From: Anaerosalibacter sp. Marseille-P3206
GTDB lineage: Bacteria > Bacillota > Clostridia > Tissierellales > Sporanaerobacteraceae
Assembly (NCBI RefSeq): GCF_900155565.1
Contig: NZ_FUHM01000002.1
Location: 1,426,001-1,490,000, forward strand
Reading direction: 5' to 3'
DNA: 64,000 nucleotides
Shown here: positions 8,396-17,250 of the stretch, in pieces
How positions within the stretch are numbered: the first letter of the stretch is position 1
Layout of the letters: every line of letters begins with the position of its first letter
Program-made: the position numbers and the translations under genes
Notes under the pieces: model-generated
Seen by the model: the letters and a program-made list of their open reading frames with translations, nothing else
Databases searched by the model: none
Told to the model about the DNA's origin: nothing

Positions 8396-9463
8396 ATGGG
8401 ATTATTAGAAGAAACTTTGAAATCTATTGTGCCTGCAGATGAAGAGGCTAAGGAAAAGGCAAAGGAAAGACTTGATAATTTTACAAAACCTATAGGAGCA
8501 TTGGGGGTTTTGGAAGAGATAGTTATTAAGATGGCAGGTATTACAGGTAATATACATAATCAAATTAAAAATAAAAATACTGTGGTTATGTGTGCAGACA
8601 ATGGCGTAGTAGCTCAAGGAGTAAGTGCATGTCCTCAATATTTTACGAAATTTCTTACAGAAAATTTGATTAAGGGTTATACTGGAGTTTCTGTTCTTTC
8701 AAAATTAGTAGGTTCTGAAGTTACTACAGTGGATATAGGAGTAAATGCTGAAATAGATGAACCTAAGGTTATAAACAGAAAAGTAGCTTATGGAACAAAG
8801 GATATGACAAAGGGACCTAGTATGACTAGGGAAGAAGCAATAAAGGCTATAGAAGTGGGAATTGAAATTGCTGACAAACTATATAGTGAAGGGGTAGATA
8901 TCCTTGGTACTGGAGAAATGGGAATAGGAAATACTACTTCAAGTGCAGCAGTACTCAGTGTGTTTTCGGGTCTTGATCCAGAAACTACTTGTGGCAAGGG
9001 AGCAGGGCTTACAGAAGAACAATATCAAAACAAAATTAATTGTGTAAAAAAAGCTATTGAATTAAATAAGCCAAATAAAGAAGATGCTCTTGATGTATTA
9101 TCTAAGGTAGGTGGATTTGATATAGCTGGAATGTGTGGATGTTTTCTTTCAGCAGCTAAAAATAGAAAACCAATAGTTATTGATGGATTTATTTCATCAG
9201 CAGCAGCTCTTTGTGCTGTGAATTTCAATCCATTGGTGAAGGATTATCTTTTCCCATCTCATCTTTCAAAGGAGCCAGGAGCAGTTTATATGGCAAAAGA
9301 ATTAGGGCTTAAACCTATGCTCAATCTTGAAATGAGATTAGGGGAAGGTTCAGGTTGTCCACTAGCTTTTGAAATGATAGAAGCAGCATTATATATAATG
9401 GACAATATGGCAACTTTTGAAGAGTCTAGACTTGATAAAGATTCATTAATAGATATTAGGTGA
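8396..9463 (+). CDS. cobT: Nicotinate-nucleotide--dimethylbenzimidazole phosphoribosyltransferase
   Basis: 355 residues, the normal CobT length. It makes alpha-ribazole phosphate from the lower-ligand base and nicotinate mononucleotide. Visible family segments are DNFTKPIGALGVLEE, VVMCADNGVVAQGVS, GEMGIGNTTSSAA and the C-terminal LRLGEGSGCPLAFEM region containing the catalytic glutamate. It is first in a tight four-gene cobamide salvage set (cobT, cobU, cobS, cobC) behind its own promoter. No corrin-ring genes are present in the window, so the locus shows nucleotide-loop assembly only. Confidence 0.95.
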   Translation: MGLLEETLKSIVPADEEAKEKAKERLDNFTKPIGALGVLEEIVIKMAGITGNIHNQIKNKNTVVMCADNGVVAQGVSACPQYFTKFLTENLIKGYTGVSVLSKLVGSEVTTVDIGVNAEIDEPKVINRKVAYGTKDMTKGPSMTREEAIKAIEVGIEIADKLYSEGVDILGTGEMGIGNTTSSAAVLSVFSGLDPETTCGKGAGLTEEQYQNKINCVKKAIELNKPNKEDALDVLSKVGGFDIAGMCGCFLSAAKNRKPIVIDGFISSAAALCAVNFNPLVKDYLFPSHLSKEPGAVYMAKELGLKPMLNLEMRLGEGSGCPLAFEMIEAALYIMDNMATFEESRLDKDSLIDIR

Positions 9464-9467
9464 TAAT

Positions 9468-10004
9468 ATGATTACATTGGTGACAGGTGGAGCAAGAAGT
9501 GGAAAGAGCTCCTTTGCAGAAAGTTTATATAAAGACAAAAAAGATGTGGCATATATTGCCACATCTAAAATTACTGATGGGGAAATGGAAGATAGAATTA
9601 GACTTCACAGGGAATCTAGACCAAGTTACTGGAGAACCTTTGAAGGGAATTATGATTTAGATAGGGCCCTAGGAGAAGAAAGGTATTATCTACTTGATTG
9701 TATAACTGTTCTCACTTCAAATATCATGTATGATATGACAAAAGATGAAGAGAGAATTTCAATGGAACTTCAAAAAAGTGTCGAAGATACTATATACAAT
9801 GAATTGAAAGCTTTAATAGATGCAGTAAATGATAGTGGACTAGAACTTGTAATGGTGACTAATGAAGTAGGAGACTCATTGGTTCCAGGATACCATATAA
9901 GCAGAGTATTTAGAGATATTCAAGGTAGAATAAATCAAAGGATAGCCTCTATTTCAGATAGAGTCTATTTGGTATGTTGTGGCATACCGGTGAAGTTAAA
10001 ATGA
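9468..10004 (+). CDS. cobU: Adenosylcobinamide kinase / adenosylcobinamide-phosphate guanylyltransferase
   Basis: 178 residues with P-loop GGARSGKSS at the N-terminus, the HRESRPSYWRTFE segment bearing the conserved histidine/arginine region, and VTNEVGDSLVPGYHISRVFRD near the C-terminus. It phosphorylates adenosylcobinamide and couples it to GMP, the activated partner used by CobS. It starts four bases after cobT, and its stop overlaps the cobS start (ATGA). Confidence 0.94.
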   Translation: MITLVTGGARSGKSSFAESLYKDKKDVAYIATSKITDGEMEDRIRLHRESRPSYWRTFEGNYDLDRALGEERYYLLDCITVLTSNIMYDMTKDEERISMELQKSVEDTIYNELKALIDAVNDSGLELVMVTNEVGDSLVPGYHISRVFRDIQGRINQRIASISDRVYLVCCGIPVKLK

Positions 10005-10738
10005 TTAAGGGACTTATATTATGTATTCAATTTCTCACAAGGATACCTATAAATATACCAGTTGATTTCAATAAAGAAAATTTGTCTAGGTCTACATTTT
10101 TCTATCCCTTTACAGGAATGATAATAGGTGGAATTGCAGGCTTAGTTTATTATCTAGCTTCTCATGTAAATACTGATATAGCGTCATTTTTAGCTGTAAC
10201 TACTATAATAATTGTTACAGGTGGTCTTCACTTAGATGGTCTTGGAGATACTTTTGATGGATTTCTTTCTGCTAGGGACAGGGAAAGAATACTTGAGATA
10301 ATGAAAGATAGTAGGATAGGTACCTATGGAGTTGTAGCTATAATACTAGATATATTGCTTAAATATGTTGTTATATCAAATTTAAATGGAAATGTTCCAT
10401 TGTTTTTAGCCTTATCTTGTGGTAATGGAAGACTTGTATCAGTGATATTTATGTCTTTTTTTAAAACTGCTAGACCCGGTGGGATAGGAGATACTCTTGT
10501 AAAAAGCAATCCTAAAAAATATGCATTGTCAGGGGCAATATTGTATAGCATAATGACATTTTTGATAAATCCGTGGTATTTGATTCCATTGGGAATATCA
10601 TTAGTTTATGCAAGTTTTATAACTGTAAAAACCTATAAGATTATTGGTGGATTTACAGGAGATGTATATGGTGCTAGCATTGAAACTACTGAGATAGTTT
10701 CACTATTGGCATTCATGGGGGTATCAGCATGGATGTGA
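10001..10738 (+). CDS. cobS: Adenosylcobinamide-GDP ribazoletransferase (cobalamin synthase)
   Basis: A membrane protein of 245 residues that joins adenosylcobinamide-GDP to alpha-ribazole. FLTRIPI near the N-terminus, GLHLDGLGDTFDGF (acidic, metal-binding) and KDSRIGTYG are diagnostic. A frame is open from 9974, but ATG 10001 is preferred because it has GGTGAAG upstream and gives the ATGA overlap with cobU and the family N-terminus. Its 3' end overlaps cobC by 10 bases. Confidence 0.93.
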   Translation: MIKGLILCIQFLTRIPINIPVDFNKENLSRSTFFYPFTGMIIGGIAGLVYYLASHVNTDIASFLAVTTIIIVTGGLHLDGLGDTFDGFLSARDRERILEIMKDSRIGTYGVVAIILDILLKYVVISNLNGNVPLFLALSCGNGRLVSVIFMSFFKTARPGGIGDTLVKSNPKKYALSGAILYSIMTFLINPWYLIPLGISLVYASFITVKTYKIIGGFTGDVYGASIETTEIVSLLAFMGVSAWM

Positions 10739-11283
10739 TTTTTGTAAGGCATGGGGAAACTTTGGAGAATAAAGGCAGAATATATGGAAGTCCAGATACT
10801 TCTCTATCTGAAAAAGGGAAAGAACAAATACTTAATACTAAAAAGATAGTGGAAAGTATTTCTTTTGAAAAGGTATATATAAGTCCATTAAAGAGGACTA
10901 TTGAAACATCAAAGCTCTTAGGTTTGGATGGGATTTTAGAACCAAGAGTCAAAGAAATAAACTTCGGGATATTTGAAGGAAAGACTTATGAAGAAATAAA
11001 AAGAGAATACCCAGAGGAAACCTATGCTTGGACAGATGACTATATAAACTATAGGATACCTAAGGGAGAAAGTTTGATGGATTTATATAATAGAACATCA
11101 AACTTTCTAGAAGAAGTTGTGGGAGAAGATAAAGACACGATAGTTGTTACTCATGAAGGGGTAATAAAATGTGCCCTATGCTGGGTATTTGACGATATAG
11201 AGTACTTCTACAGGTTCAAGGTGAGAAACGGTAGTATTACAACAATAACTATAAATGATGGTTATAAATATATAAAGCTGTAG
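10729..11283 (+). CDS. cobC: Histidine phosphatase, probable alpha-ribazole phosphatase
   Basis: 184 residues of the phosphoglycerate-mutase-like superfamily. FVRHGETLENKGRIYG carries the phospho-histidine RHG, YISPLKRTIET the second basic motif, and VTHEGVIK the second histidine. In this position, overlapping cobS, the likely substrate is alpha-ribazole-5'-phosphate, the product of CobT. Activity on other phosphoesters cannot be excluded because the superfamily is broad. The start ATG 10729 has GGGGG at 10717-10721. Confidence 0.85.
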   Translation: MDVIFVRHGETLENKGRIYGSPDTSLSEKGKEQILNTKKIVESISFEKVYISPLKRTIETSKLLGLDGILEPRVKEINFGIFEGKTYEEIKREYPEETYAWTDDYINYRIPKGESLMDLYNRTSNFLEEVVGEDKDTIVVTHEGVIKCALCWVFDDIEYFYRFKVRNGSITTITINDGYKYIKL

Positions 11284-11306
11284 TTCAATTGAAGGGAGTT
11301 TTAACT

Positions 11307-12770
11307 ATGGAGGAAGTAAGGGTTAGATTTGCACCAAGTCCTACAGGATATTTACATATTGGTGGAGCTAGGACAGCTCTATTTAATTATTATTTTGCTA
11401 AGAAGAATAATGGAAAGTTTATTTTGAGAATAGAGGATACAGATACTGAAAGACTAAAGGAGGATTCTGTATCGCAAATATTATCAAGTATGAAATGGTT
11501 GGGAATGGACTGGGATGAAGGTCCAGAGATAGGAGGAGATTTTGGTCCGTATTTTCAATCAGAAAGAACTGAACTATACACAAAAGAGATAATGAGACTT
11601 GTAGAAGAGGGAAAGGCGTATTATTGCTTCTGTACTGAAGAGGATTTAGAAGTGGAAAGAGAAGAACAAAAGGAGAAAAAACTTCCCTTTAGATATTCAG
11701 GTAAATGCAGTCATCTTTCAAAGGAAGAAGTAGAGAAAAATTTAAAAGAAGGAAAGCCTTATGTTATAAGGATTAAAATTCCAAGGGAAGGGACTACTGA
11801 AATAGAAGATTTGATAAGAGGAAATGTTTCAGTTAACAATACTCAATTAGATGATTATATCATCATGAAGTCCAATGGCATGCCTACTTACAATCTAGCT
11901 TGTGTTGTAGATGATCATAGTATGAAGATTAGCCATGTTATTAGGGCAGAGGAACATCTATCAAATACACCAAAGCAATTTCATATATATAAGGCTCTAG
12001 GATATGAATTGCCACAATTTGCTCATCTATCTATGATTCTTGCTCCTGATAGAAGTAAATTGAGTAAAAGACACGGAGCAACTAGTGTTGAAGAATTTAG
12101 AGATAAGGGATATTTGAAAGAAGCATTAGTTAATTATTTAACCTTATTAGGCTGGTCTCCAGGAGAAAATGAAGAATTATTTTCTATGGAAGATACTCTT
12201 AAAAAGTTTTCATTGGATAGAGTATCAAAAACAGCTGCCATATATGATATTGACAAATTGACTTGGATGAATGGCAACTACTTGAGAGATTTAGATTTAG
12301 ATTATATCGTAGAAGAAGCTATACCATATTTTATCGAAAGTGGCCTAGTAACAGAAGTTGAATCAAAGTATGAATATATAAAAAGAGTTGTAGATTCAGT
12401 AAGAGAAAAGGTGAAATTGTTGCCTGAAATAGCTGAGGCTAGTGCTTACTTTTTTAAAGATATAGAGTCTTATGATGAAAAAGGTGTAAAGAAGAGATTT
12501 ATGAAAGATGGAGTAGTTGAATTGTTAGAAAAGGGTAGTGAAGCACTAAGGGATGCTCCTGCTTTTGATATTGAAACAGTGGAAAGAGTTTATAGGGATT
12601 TAATTGACGAATTAGGCATAAAGGGTGGAGATATTATACATCCTACAAGATTGGCATTGTCAGGAAAGACTGTAGGGCCAGGTTTATTTGATATAATATC
12701 AATTTTAGGCAAAGAAGAGTGTATAAAGAGGATGAATAGTGCTATACTATATATAAAGAATATGAAATAA
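11307..12770 (+). CDS. gltX: Glutamyl-tRNA synthetase
   Basis: A class I synthetase of 487 residues. The HIGH-type motif is in FAPSPTGYLHIGGAR, the KMSKS-type motif reads KLSKRHG, and a Cys/His cluster (CFCTEED...CSHLS) lies in the connective region. TTG 11289 would also keep the frame open, but ATG 11307 has AAGGGAG at 11292-11298 with 8-base spacing. It is followed by tRNA-Gln and tRNA-Glu genes. In most Bacillota GluRS charges both tRNAs and GatCAB corrects Glu-tRNA-Gln; whether this enzyme is non-discriminating is inferred. Confidence 0.96.
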   Translation: MEEVRVRFAPSPTGYLHIGGARTALFNYYFAKKNNGKFILRIEDTDTERLKEDSVSQILSSMKWLGMDWDEGPEIGGDFGPYFQSERTELYTKEIMRLVEEGKAYYCFCTEEDLEVEREEQKEKKLPFRYSGKCSHLSKEEVEKNLKEGKPYVIRIKIPREGTTEIEDLIRGNVSVNNTQLDDYIIMKSNGMPTYNLACVVDDHSMKISHVIRAEEHLSNTPKQFHIYKALGYELPQFAHLSMILAPDRSKLSKRHGATSVEEFRDKGYLKEALVNYLTLLGWSPGENEELFSMEDTLKKFSLDRVSKTAAIYDIDKLTWMNGNYLRDLDLDYIVEEAIPYFIESGLVTEVESKYEYIKRVVDSVREKVKLLPEIAEASAYFFKDIESYDEKGVKKRFMKDGVVELLEKGSEALRDAPAFDIETVERVYRDLIDELGIKGGDIIHPTRLALSGKTVGPGLFDIISILGKEECIKRMNSAILYIKNMK

Positions 12771-12772
12771 AT

Positions 12773-12789
12773 GCTCCCATATAGGGAGC
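12773..12789 (+). terminator. Short hairpin after gltX
   Basis: GCTCCC/GGGAGC stem with a 5-base loop, then TTTATATA. The weak T-tract makes it an uncertain terminator. Confidence 0.5.
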
Positions 12790-12833
12790 TTTATATATAA
12801 TAAATAAAAGAACTGTTATTTTTTAAACAATTG

Positions 12834-12862
12834 TTGATATGTTTTACAATTAGTTGTATAAT
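12834..12862 (+). promoter_or_regulatory. Sigma-A promoter for the tRNA pair
   Basis: TTGATA, 17 bases, TATAAT, ending 19 bases before tRNA-Gln. Confidence 0.75.
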
Positions 12863-12880
12863 ATATATTGTTCCGAACGA

Positions 12881-12954
12881 TCCGGGATTGTGTAATGGTA
12901 GCACATGTGACTCTGGATCACATTGTCTAGGTTCGAGTCCTAGTCCCGGAGCCA
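12881..12954 (+). tRNA. tRNA-Gln (CTG)
   Basis: A 74-base cloverleaf. The acceptor TCCGGGA/TCCCGGA pairs fully with U1-A72, the anticodon stem TGTGA/TCACA encloses loop CTCTGGA with anticodon CTG, the T loop is TTCGAGT, and GCCA is encoded. It reads CAG only, so a UUG-anticodon tRNA must exist elsewhere. Confidence 0.93.
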
Positions 12955-12969
12955 GCAATGAAGATATGT

Positions 12970-13044
12970 GGCCCCATGGTCAAGTGGTTAAGACGCTGCC
13001 CTCTCACGGCAGAATCAGGAGTTCGAGCCTCCTTGGGGCTGCCA
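12970..13044 (+). tRNA. tRNA-Glu (CTC)
   Basis: A 75-base cloverleaf. The acceptor GGCCCCA/TGGGGCT includes a G1-U72 wobble, the D arm is GTCAAGTGGTTAAGAC, the anticodon stem CTGCC/GGCAG encloses CTCTCAC with anticodon CTC, and GCCA is encoded. It lies 15 bases after tRNA-Gln in the same transcript. Confidence 0.93.
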
Positions 13045-13049
13045 CATTA

Positions 13050-13073
13050 AGTACCTTTTCAGGTGCTTTTTTT
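13050..13073 (+). terminator. Terminator of the tRNA operon
   Basis: AGTACCT/AGGTGCT stem with one G-U pair, a 4-base loop and seven T. Confidence 0.8.
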
Positions 13074-13114
13074 CAATAAACCAGGAATTATATCTTATAG
13101 GTTTAATGAAAATG

Positions 13115-13142
13115 CCTTGCATTTTAATTGATGCAGGGTTTT
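13115..13142 (+). terminator. Second terminator-like hairpin
   Basis: CCTTGCAT/ATGCAGGG (one G-U pair), 8-base loop, then TTTT. It is followed directly by another perfect inverted repeat, ATTATTAGG/CCTAATAAT (13143-13168), of unknown role in the leader of the next gene. Confidence 0.45.
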
Positions 13143-13218
13143 ATTATTAGGAAGCCCAACCTAATAATTAAAAATTATACAAAATATTCATAATAAAATT
13201 GTACTAGGAGGAAAGAAA

Positions 13219-14385
13219 ATGGAGCAAAAAACAAAGAAGGATATAACCTTAGAAACATTTGTAGCAATTGCTTTGTTTGTTTTGATATTCTATTATATGG
13301 GTTCTAAAATGGGTGTAGGAAATATGTTTAATACTATGATGGCAACTGCACATGACTTATTGTTGAATACTGTTTTCTTTATTATGGCCATTGCTGTTTT
13401 GGCTGGTGCCTTTTCTGCATTGCTATCAGAATTTGGAGTTGTTGCTTTAATCAATCGTATTATTTCACCAATTATGAAACCTCTTTATAATCTTCCAGGA
13501 GCTGCAGCTCTAGGAGTTGTTACAACTTTTTTAAGTGATAATCCAGCAATTATTAGTTTAGCAAAAGATGAAGGATTTGCTAAATATTTCAAAAATTATC
13601 AACTTCCAACCCTTTGTAATTTAGGAACAAGCTTTGGTATGGGTTTAATAGTTTGGTCTTTTATGGGGTCGCAAGGAAATGGTACTGAGTACATGGGTGC
13701 TGCAACAATAGGATTACTTGGTGCTGTTATTGGTAGTGTTGTTAGTGTAAGGATTATGATGCATTTTACTAAACAATACTACAATATAAAAGATGAAAAG
13801 CAAGAGAAAATTATTGATAATAGTAGTTTAAAAGTGAGAAAAGTAAGAGAAGGTAGTGTTGTTGAAAGAGTTTTGGAAGCCATGCTCGATGGCGGAAAAA
13901 CTGGCGTTCAATTAGGATTTGATATTATTCCTGGTGTTATTGTTATTTGTACTTTTGTAATGATGTTAACTATAGAGCCTAATGTTGTTAATGGCAATGT
14001 AGTTTATACTGGGGCTGCTTATGAAGGAATTGGGCTATTACCTAAAATAGGCGGTTTCTTATCACCAATATTGACACCACTATTTGGATTTACTTCTCCA
14101 AAAGCTATTGCCTTCCCAATAACTGCTGTAGGTTCAGTTGGAGCAGCAATAGGAATGGTGCCAAAGCTTCTTAAATCAGGAGCTATTGGAGCTAATGAAA
14201 TTGCAGTATTTACTTCTTTGGGAATGTGTTGGTCAGGATATTTATCAACTCATGTTGGAATGATGGATGCACTAGGTGTTAGAAAATTAGCTAATAAGGC
14301 AATTTTATCTCACACTATTGGTGGTTTAGTAGCTGGTATTTCATCTCATTATATATATTTATTATTCCAACTCATTGCTAAGTAA
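13219..14385 (+). CDS. Nucleoside-recognition (Gate) membrane protein, CD0519/CD1768-like
   Basis: A 388-residue polytopic membrane protein with two Gate-type halves. The first has FFIMAIAVLAGAFSALLSEFGVVALINRIISPIMKPLYNLPG... and the loop FLSDNPAII; the second has the region around GLLPKIGGFLSPILTPLFGF. Such proteins relate to spore-maturation and nucleoside-recognition families and to the gates of FeoB. I recall a similar clostridial family (CD0519/CD1768) with no established substrate. AGGAGG lies 8 bases before ATG 13219. It is monocistronic, with a terminator at 14415. A transporter role is likely; the ligand is unknown. Confidence 0.7.
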   Translation: MEQKTKKDITLETFVAIALFVLIFYYMGSKMGVGNMFNTMMATAHDLLLNTVFFIMAIAVLAGAFSALLSEFGVVALINRIISPIMKPLYNLPGAAALGVVTTFLSDNPAIISLAKDEGFAKYFKNYQLPTLCNLGTSFGMGLIVWSFMGSQGNGTEYMGAATIGLLGAVIGSVVSVRIMMHFTKQYYNIKDEKQEKIIDNSSLKVRKVREGSVVERVLEAMLDGGKTGVQLGFDIIPGVIVICTFVMMLTIEPNVVNGNVVYTGAAYEGIGLLPKIGGFLSPILTPLFGFTSPKAIAFPITAVGSVGAAIGMVPKLLKSGAIGANEIAVFTSLGMCWSGYLSTHVGMMDALGVRKLANKAILSHTIGGLVAGISSHYIYLLFQLIAK

Positions 14386-14414
14386 ATTTATTTCAATTAA
14401 ATAATATTGTTTAA

Positions 14415-14447
14415 AATCTCCTAGGATATAAAACTAGGAGATTTTTT
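14415..14447 (+). terminator. Terminator of the Gate-protein gene
   Basis: AATCTCCTAG/CTAGGAGATT perfect 10-bp stem, 9-base loop, T-run. Confidence 0.88.
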
Positions 14448-14495
14448 GAATATTGTTAAGTATTTTTCATATTTTCTCAATACTATGATTATATT

Positions 14496-14504
14496 TGTTA
14501 TAAT
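14496..14504 (+). promoter_or_regulatory. Extended -10 promoter element before iorA
   Basis: TG-T-TATAAT extended -10 about 44 bases before the iorA start; no good -35 is visible. Confidence 0.5.
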
Positions 14505-14547
14505 GTATATATAAATAAGAATTAGTATAAAGATGGGAGGAAAAAAC

Positions 14548-16311
14548 ATGAAAAAGCTTTTAACAGGCAATGAAGCTATTGCTAGAGGTGCTTATGAAGC
14601 TGGATGTACAGTAGCTTGTGCTTATCCAGGGACTCCTAGTACAGAAATCTTAGAAAACGTTTCCACATATGAAGAAATATACTCAGAATGGTCAACAAAT
14701 GAAAAGGTAGCACTAGAAGTAGCAAGCGGGGCTTCTATAGCAGGGGCTAGGTCTTTAGTAACTATGAAGCATGTAGGACTTAATGTAGCAGCAGACCCAC
14801 TTTTTACAATGGCTTATGAAGGTGTTAATGGAGGATTGGTTGTGGTAACAGCTGATGAACCTGGATTGCATAGTTCACAAAATGCACAGGACAACAGACT
14901 TTATGCACCTCATTCAAAGGCAGCATTGATAGAACCATCAGATAGTCAAGAATGTAAAGACTATATGAAATATGCTTTTGAAATAAGTGAAAAATTTGAT
15001 ACACCAGTTATTTTTAGGGTGACTACAAGAGTTTGTCACAGTAAAGGTTTAGTAGAACTTCGAGAAAGAGAAGAAGTAGGAATCAAAGAGTACTCAAAGA
15101 ATATTAGAAAGTATATAATGGTACCTGCTAATTCTAAGGAAAAACAAAAAGAAATTGAATATGATAGAATTCCAAGTTTGAGAAAATACTCAAATAACAC
15201 TCCTCTAAACAGAATTGAATGGGGAGATAAGAAGATAGGGATTATTACTAGTGGAATTTCTTATCTACATGCAAAGGAAGTATTTGGAGATGAAGCTTCT
15301 TATTTAAAGATAGGCTTTACTTATCCACTTCCAGATGAGATGATTAAGAAATTTGCAAAAACAGTAGACAAGTTGTATGTAATTGAAGAAACTGAACCAT
15401 ATATCGAAAACTTTGTAAAATCACTAGGAATTGAATGTATAGGAAAAGAATTCATACCAGCTTGTGGTGAATTGAGTCCAGAAATCATTAGAAATGTATT
15501 AGTGAAAGATGAAGCAAAGGATGTTTATAAGGCTAATATAGAAGTGCCATCAAGACCACCTGCTCTTTGTGCAGGCTGCCCTCATAGAGGAATATTCTTT
15601 GAAGTAAGCAAGTTAAAAGATGTAGTGGTAACTAGTGATATAGGCTGTTATACACTTGGTATGGCGCCACCACTAAATGTTGGGGACACAGTTATCTGTA
15701 TGGGTGCTGGAATAAGTGCAGGATTAGGATTTGAAAAAGCATTTAAATTGGCAGGAGTAGACAAGAAAGTATTTGGCTTTGTTGGAGACTCTACATTCTT
15801 CCACTCAGGTATGACAGGACTTGTTAATGCAGTTTACAACAAGACAAATATGGTAATGGTAATACTTGACAATAGAATTACAGCTATGACTGGTCATCAA
15901 CAAAACCCAGGTACAGGAAAGACTTTGATGGGTGAAGTTACAGAAATAGTTGATATTGAAGCTATAGTTAAGGCTGTGGGAATTAAGGAAGAAAACATTA
16001 GAGTGGTTGATCCATATAAATTAGAAGAAACAAGAAAATCAGTAAAAGATGCATATGAAGCAACAGAACCTTTTGTTATTATAACAAAACAACCTTGTGC
16101 ACTTATTAAGGAAGTTCAAAGAAGAAGAAAGAATATGTATTGTGAAGTAGTAGAAGATAAATGTAAAAAATGTAAATCTTGCTTGAAGATTGGCTGTCCT
16201 GCTATATCTATAAAAGACAATGTAGTTAGTATAGATAGAGCACAATGTAATGGCTGTACTATTTGTGCACAAGTCTGTCCATTTGATGCTATAGAAAGGA
16301 TGGGTGAATAA
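14548..16311 (+). CDS. iorA: Indolepyruvate ferredoxin oxidoreductase, alpha subunit
   Basis: 587 residues. It oxidatively decarboxylates aryl pyruvates from aromatic amino acids, reducing ferredoxin and giving aryl-acetyl-CoA. The N-terminal pyrimidine domain begins LTGNEAIARGAYEAGC, the thiamine-diphosphate site is GDSTFFHSGMTGL...LDN near residue 415, and the C-terminal ferredoxin-like tail holds two cysteine clusters (CKKCKSCLKIGCP, CNGCTICAQVCP). A start at 14533 is possible, but GGGAGG at 14535-14540 fits ATG 14548. iorB follows after one base, as usual. Confidence 0.95.
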   Translation: MKKLLTGNEAIARGAYEAGCTVACAYPGTPSTEILENVSTYEEIYSEWSTNEKVALEVASGASIAGARSLVTMKHVGLNVAADPLFTMAYEGVNGGLVVVTADEPGLHSSQNAQDNRLYAPHSKAALIEPSDSQECKDYMKYAFEISEKFDTPVIFRVTTRVCHSKGLVELREREEVGIKEYSKNIRKYIMVPANSKEKQKEIEYDRIPSLRKYSNNTPLNRIEWGDKKIGIITSGISYLHAKEVFGDEASYLKIGFTYPLPDEMIKKFAKTVDKLYVIEETEPYIENFVKSLGIECIGKEFIPACGELSPEIIRNVLVKDEAKDVYKANIEVPSRPPALCAGCPHRGIFFEVSKLKDVVVTSDIGCYTLGMAPPLNVGDTVICMGAGISAGLGFEKAFKLAGVDKKVFGFVGDSTFFHSGMTGLVNAVYNKTNMVMVILDNRITAMTGHQQNPGTGKTLMGEVTEIVDIEAIVKAVGIKEENIRVVDPYKLEETRKSVKDAYEATEPFVIITKQPCALIKEVQRRRKNMYCEVVEDKCKKCKSCLKIGCPAISIKDNVVSIDRAQCNGCTICAQVCPFDAIERMGE

Positions 16312-16312
16312 T

Positions 16313-16882
16313 ATGGTTAAGAGTTTACTTTTAGTTGGAGTTGGTGGACAAGGTACTATATTGGTATCTAAGATACTATCCCAAGGGCTAATCAAAGAAG
16401 GATATGATGTGAAGATGTCAGAAATCCATGGTATGGCTCAAAGGGGAGGTAGTGTTACAACTCAAATAAGATTTGGAGAAAAAGTATATTCACCATCTAT
16501 AGGAACTGGAGAAGCTGATGTTATGATTGCCTTTGAAAAGGTTGAAGCAGCTAGGTATTTACAACAACTTAAAAAAGGCGGAAGACTTATTGTCAATGAT
16601 GTAGAAATGTATCCACTTCCAGTATTAACAGGAAAAGAAAAATATCCTGATGGTGTTATAGAAGCATTAAAAGATGAAGTAGAAAACATTAAAGTAATCA
16701 ATGCTAGAAAGGTAGCAGAAGAATTAGGAGAAGTAAAAGCTCAAAATATAGTAATGTTAGGCTGCTTAGTAAAAGCAATGGAACTTGAAAATATAGACTG
16801 GATAGAGCTTATAAAAGCAAATCTTCCTGAAAAACTACATGAAATAAATATAAAAGCATATGAAAGCGGTCTAAATCTTTAA
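16313..16882 (+). CDS. iorB: Indolepyruvate oxidoreductase, beta subunit
   Basis: 189 residues of the 2-oxoacid oxidoreductase gamma-type domain, with LLVGVGGQGTILVSKIL at the N-terminus and EIHGMAQRGGSVTTQIRFG near residue 38, both diagnostic. It forms the heterodimer with IorA. GTG 16304 would overlap iorA; ATG 16313 has AGGATGG at 16298-16304 and gives the normal N-terminus. A strong terminator follows at 16891. Confidence 0.94.
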   Translation: MVKSLLLVGVGGQGTILVSKILSQGLIKEGYDVKMSEIHGMAQRGGSVTTQIRFGEKVYSPSIGTGEADVMIAFEKVEAARYLQQLKKGGRLIVNDVEMYPLPVLTGKEKYPDGVIEALKDEVENIKVINARKVAEELGEVKAQNIVMLGCLVKAMELENIDWIELIKANLPEKLHEINIKAYESGLNL

Positions 16883-16890
16883 ACAATAAA

Positions 16891-16920
16891 AACACCCTGT
16901 TTTGTACAGGGTGTTTTTTT
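16891..16920 (+). terminator. Terminator of the ior operon
   Basis: AACACCCTGT/ACAGGGTGTT stem, 5-base loop, seven T. Confidence 0.92.
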
Positions 16921-16930
16921 ACTAAAACTA

Positions 16931-16959
16931 TTGATTTTTGTTTAATAATATTATATGAT
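16931..16959 (+). promoter_or_regulatory. Sigma-A promoter of feoA-feoB
   Basis: TTGATT, 17 bases, TATGAT. The Fur box begins four bases downstream, over the expected transcription start. Confidence 0.72.
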
Positions 16960-16962
16960 GTT

Positions 16963-16981
16963 ATTGATAATGATTATCAAT
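16963..16981 (+). promoter_or_regulatory. Fur box upstream of feoA
   Basis: ATTGATAATGATTATCAAT contains a perfect 7-1-7 inverted repeat (TGATAAT-G-ATTATCA), the classical Fur operator form. It lies at +1, so iron-bound Fur should repress the operon. Confidence 0.9.
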
Positions 16982-17002
16982 GTCGGAAAAGGGGGAATAC
17001 AT

Positions 17003-17221
17003 ATGGCTAATCTTAATAATATGCCTATAGGTTCAAAGGTAAAGGTAAAAAGCATTTCGAAAGATGCTTCTGTTAGAAAAAGACTATTAGAGATGGGAGT
17101 AGTACCTGGAGTTACAGTTGAAGTGACAGGAAAAGCTCCACTAGGCGATCCTATTGAGATAATAGTTAGAGGATATAAGCTTACTTTAAGGAAAGACGAA
17201 GCGGAAGATATTATTATTTAA
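17003..17221 (+). CDS. feoA: Ferrous iron transport protein A
   Basis: 72 residues with the SH3-like FeoA fold: LNNMPIGSKVKVKSISKD, then RKRLLEMGVVPGVTVEV and DPIEIIVRGYKLTLRKDEAEDI. FeoA is a small cytoplasmic partner of FeoB. The frame opens at 16955, but ATG 17003 with GGGGG at 16991-16995 gives the family length. It is preceded by a Fur box and followed after 65 bases, including a second Fur-like box, by feoB. Confidence 0.93.
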   Translation: MANLNNMPIGSKVKVKSISKDASVRKRLLEMGVVPGVTVEVTGKAPLGDPIEIIVRGYKLTLRKDEAEDIII

Positions 17222-17250
17222 AAGAAAAGGCATTATTTTTTTAAAGTTTT

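Noticed and set aside
12831-13079. 82-residue open frame across the tRNA pair
   Set aside because: It runs straight through tRNA-Gln and tRNA-Glu; the protein is a by-product of the tRNA sequences.
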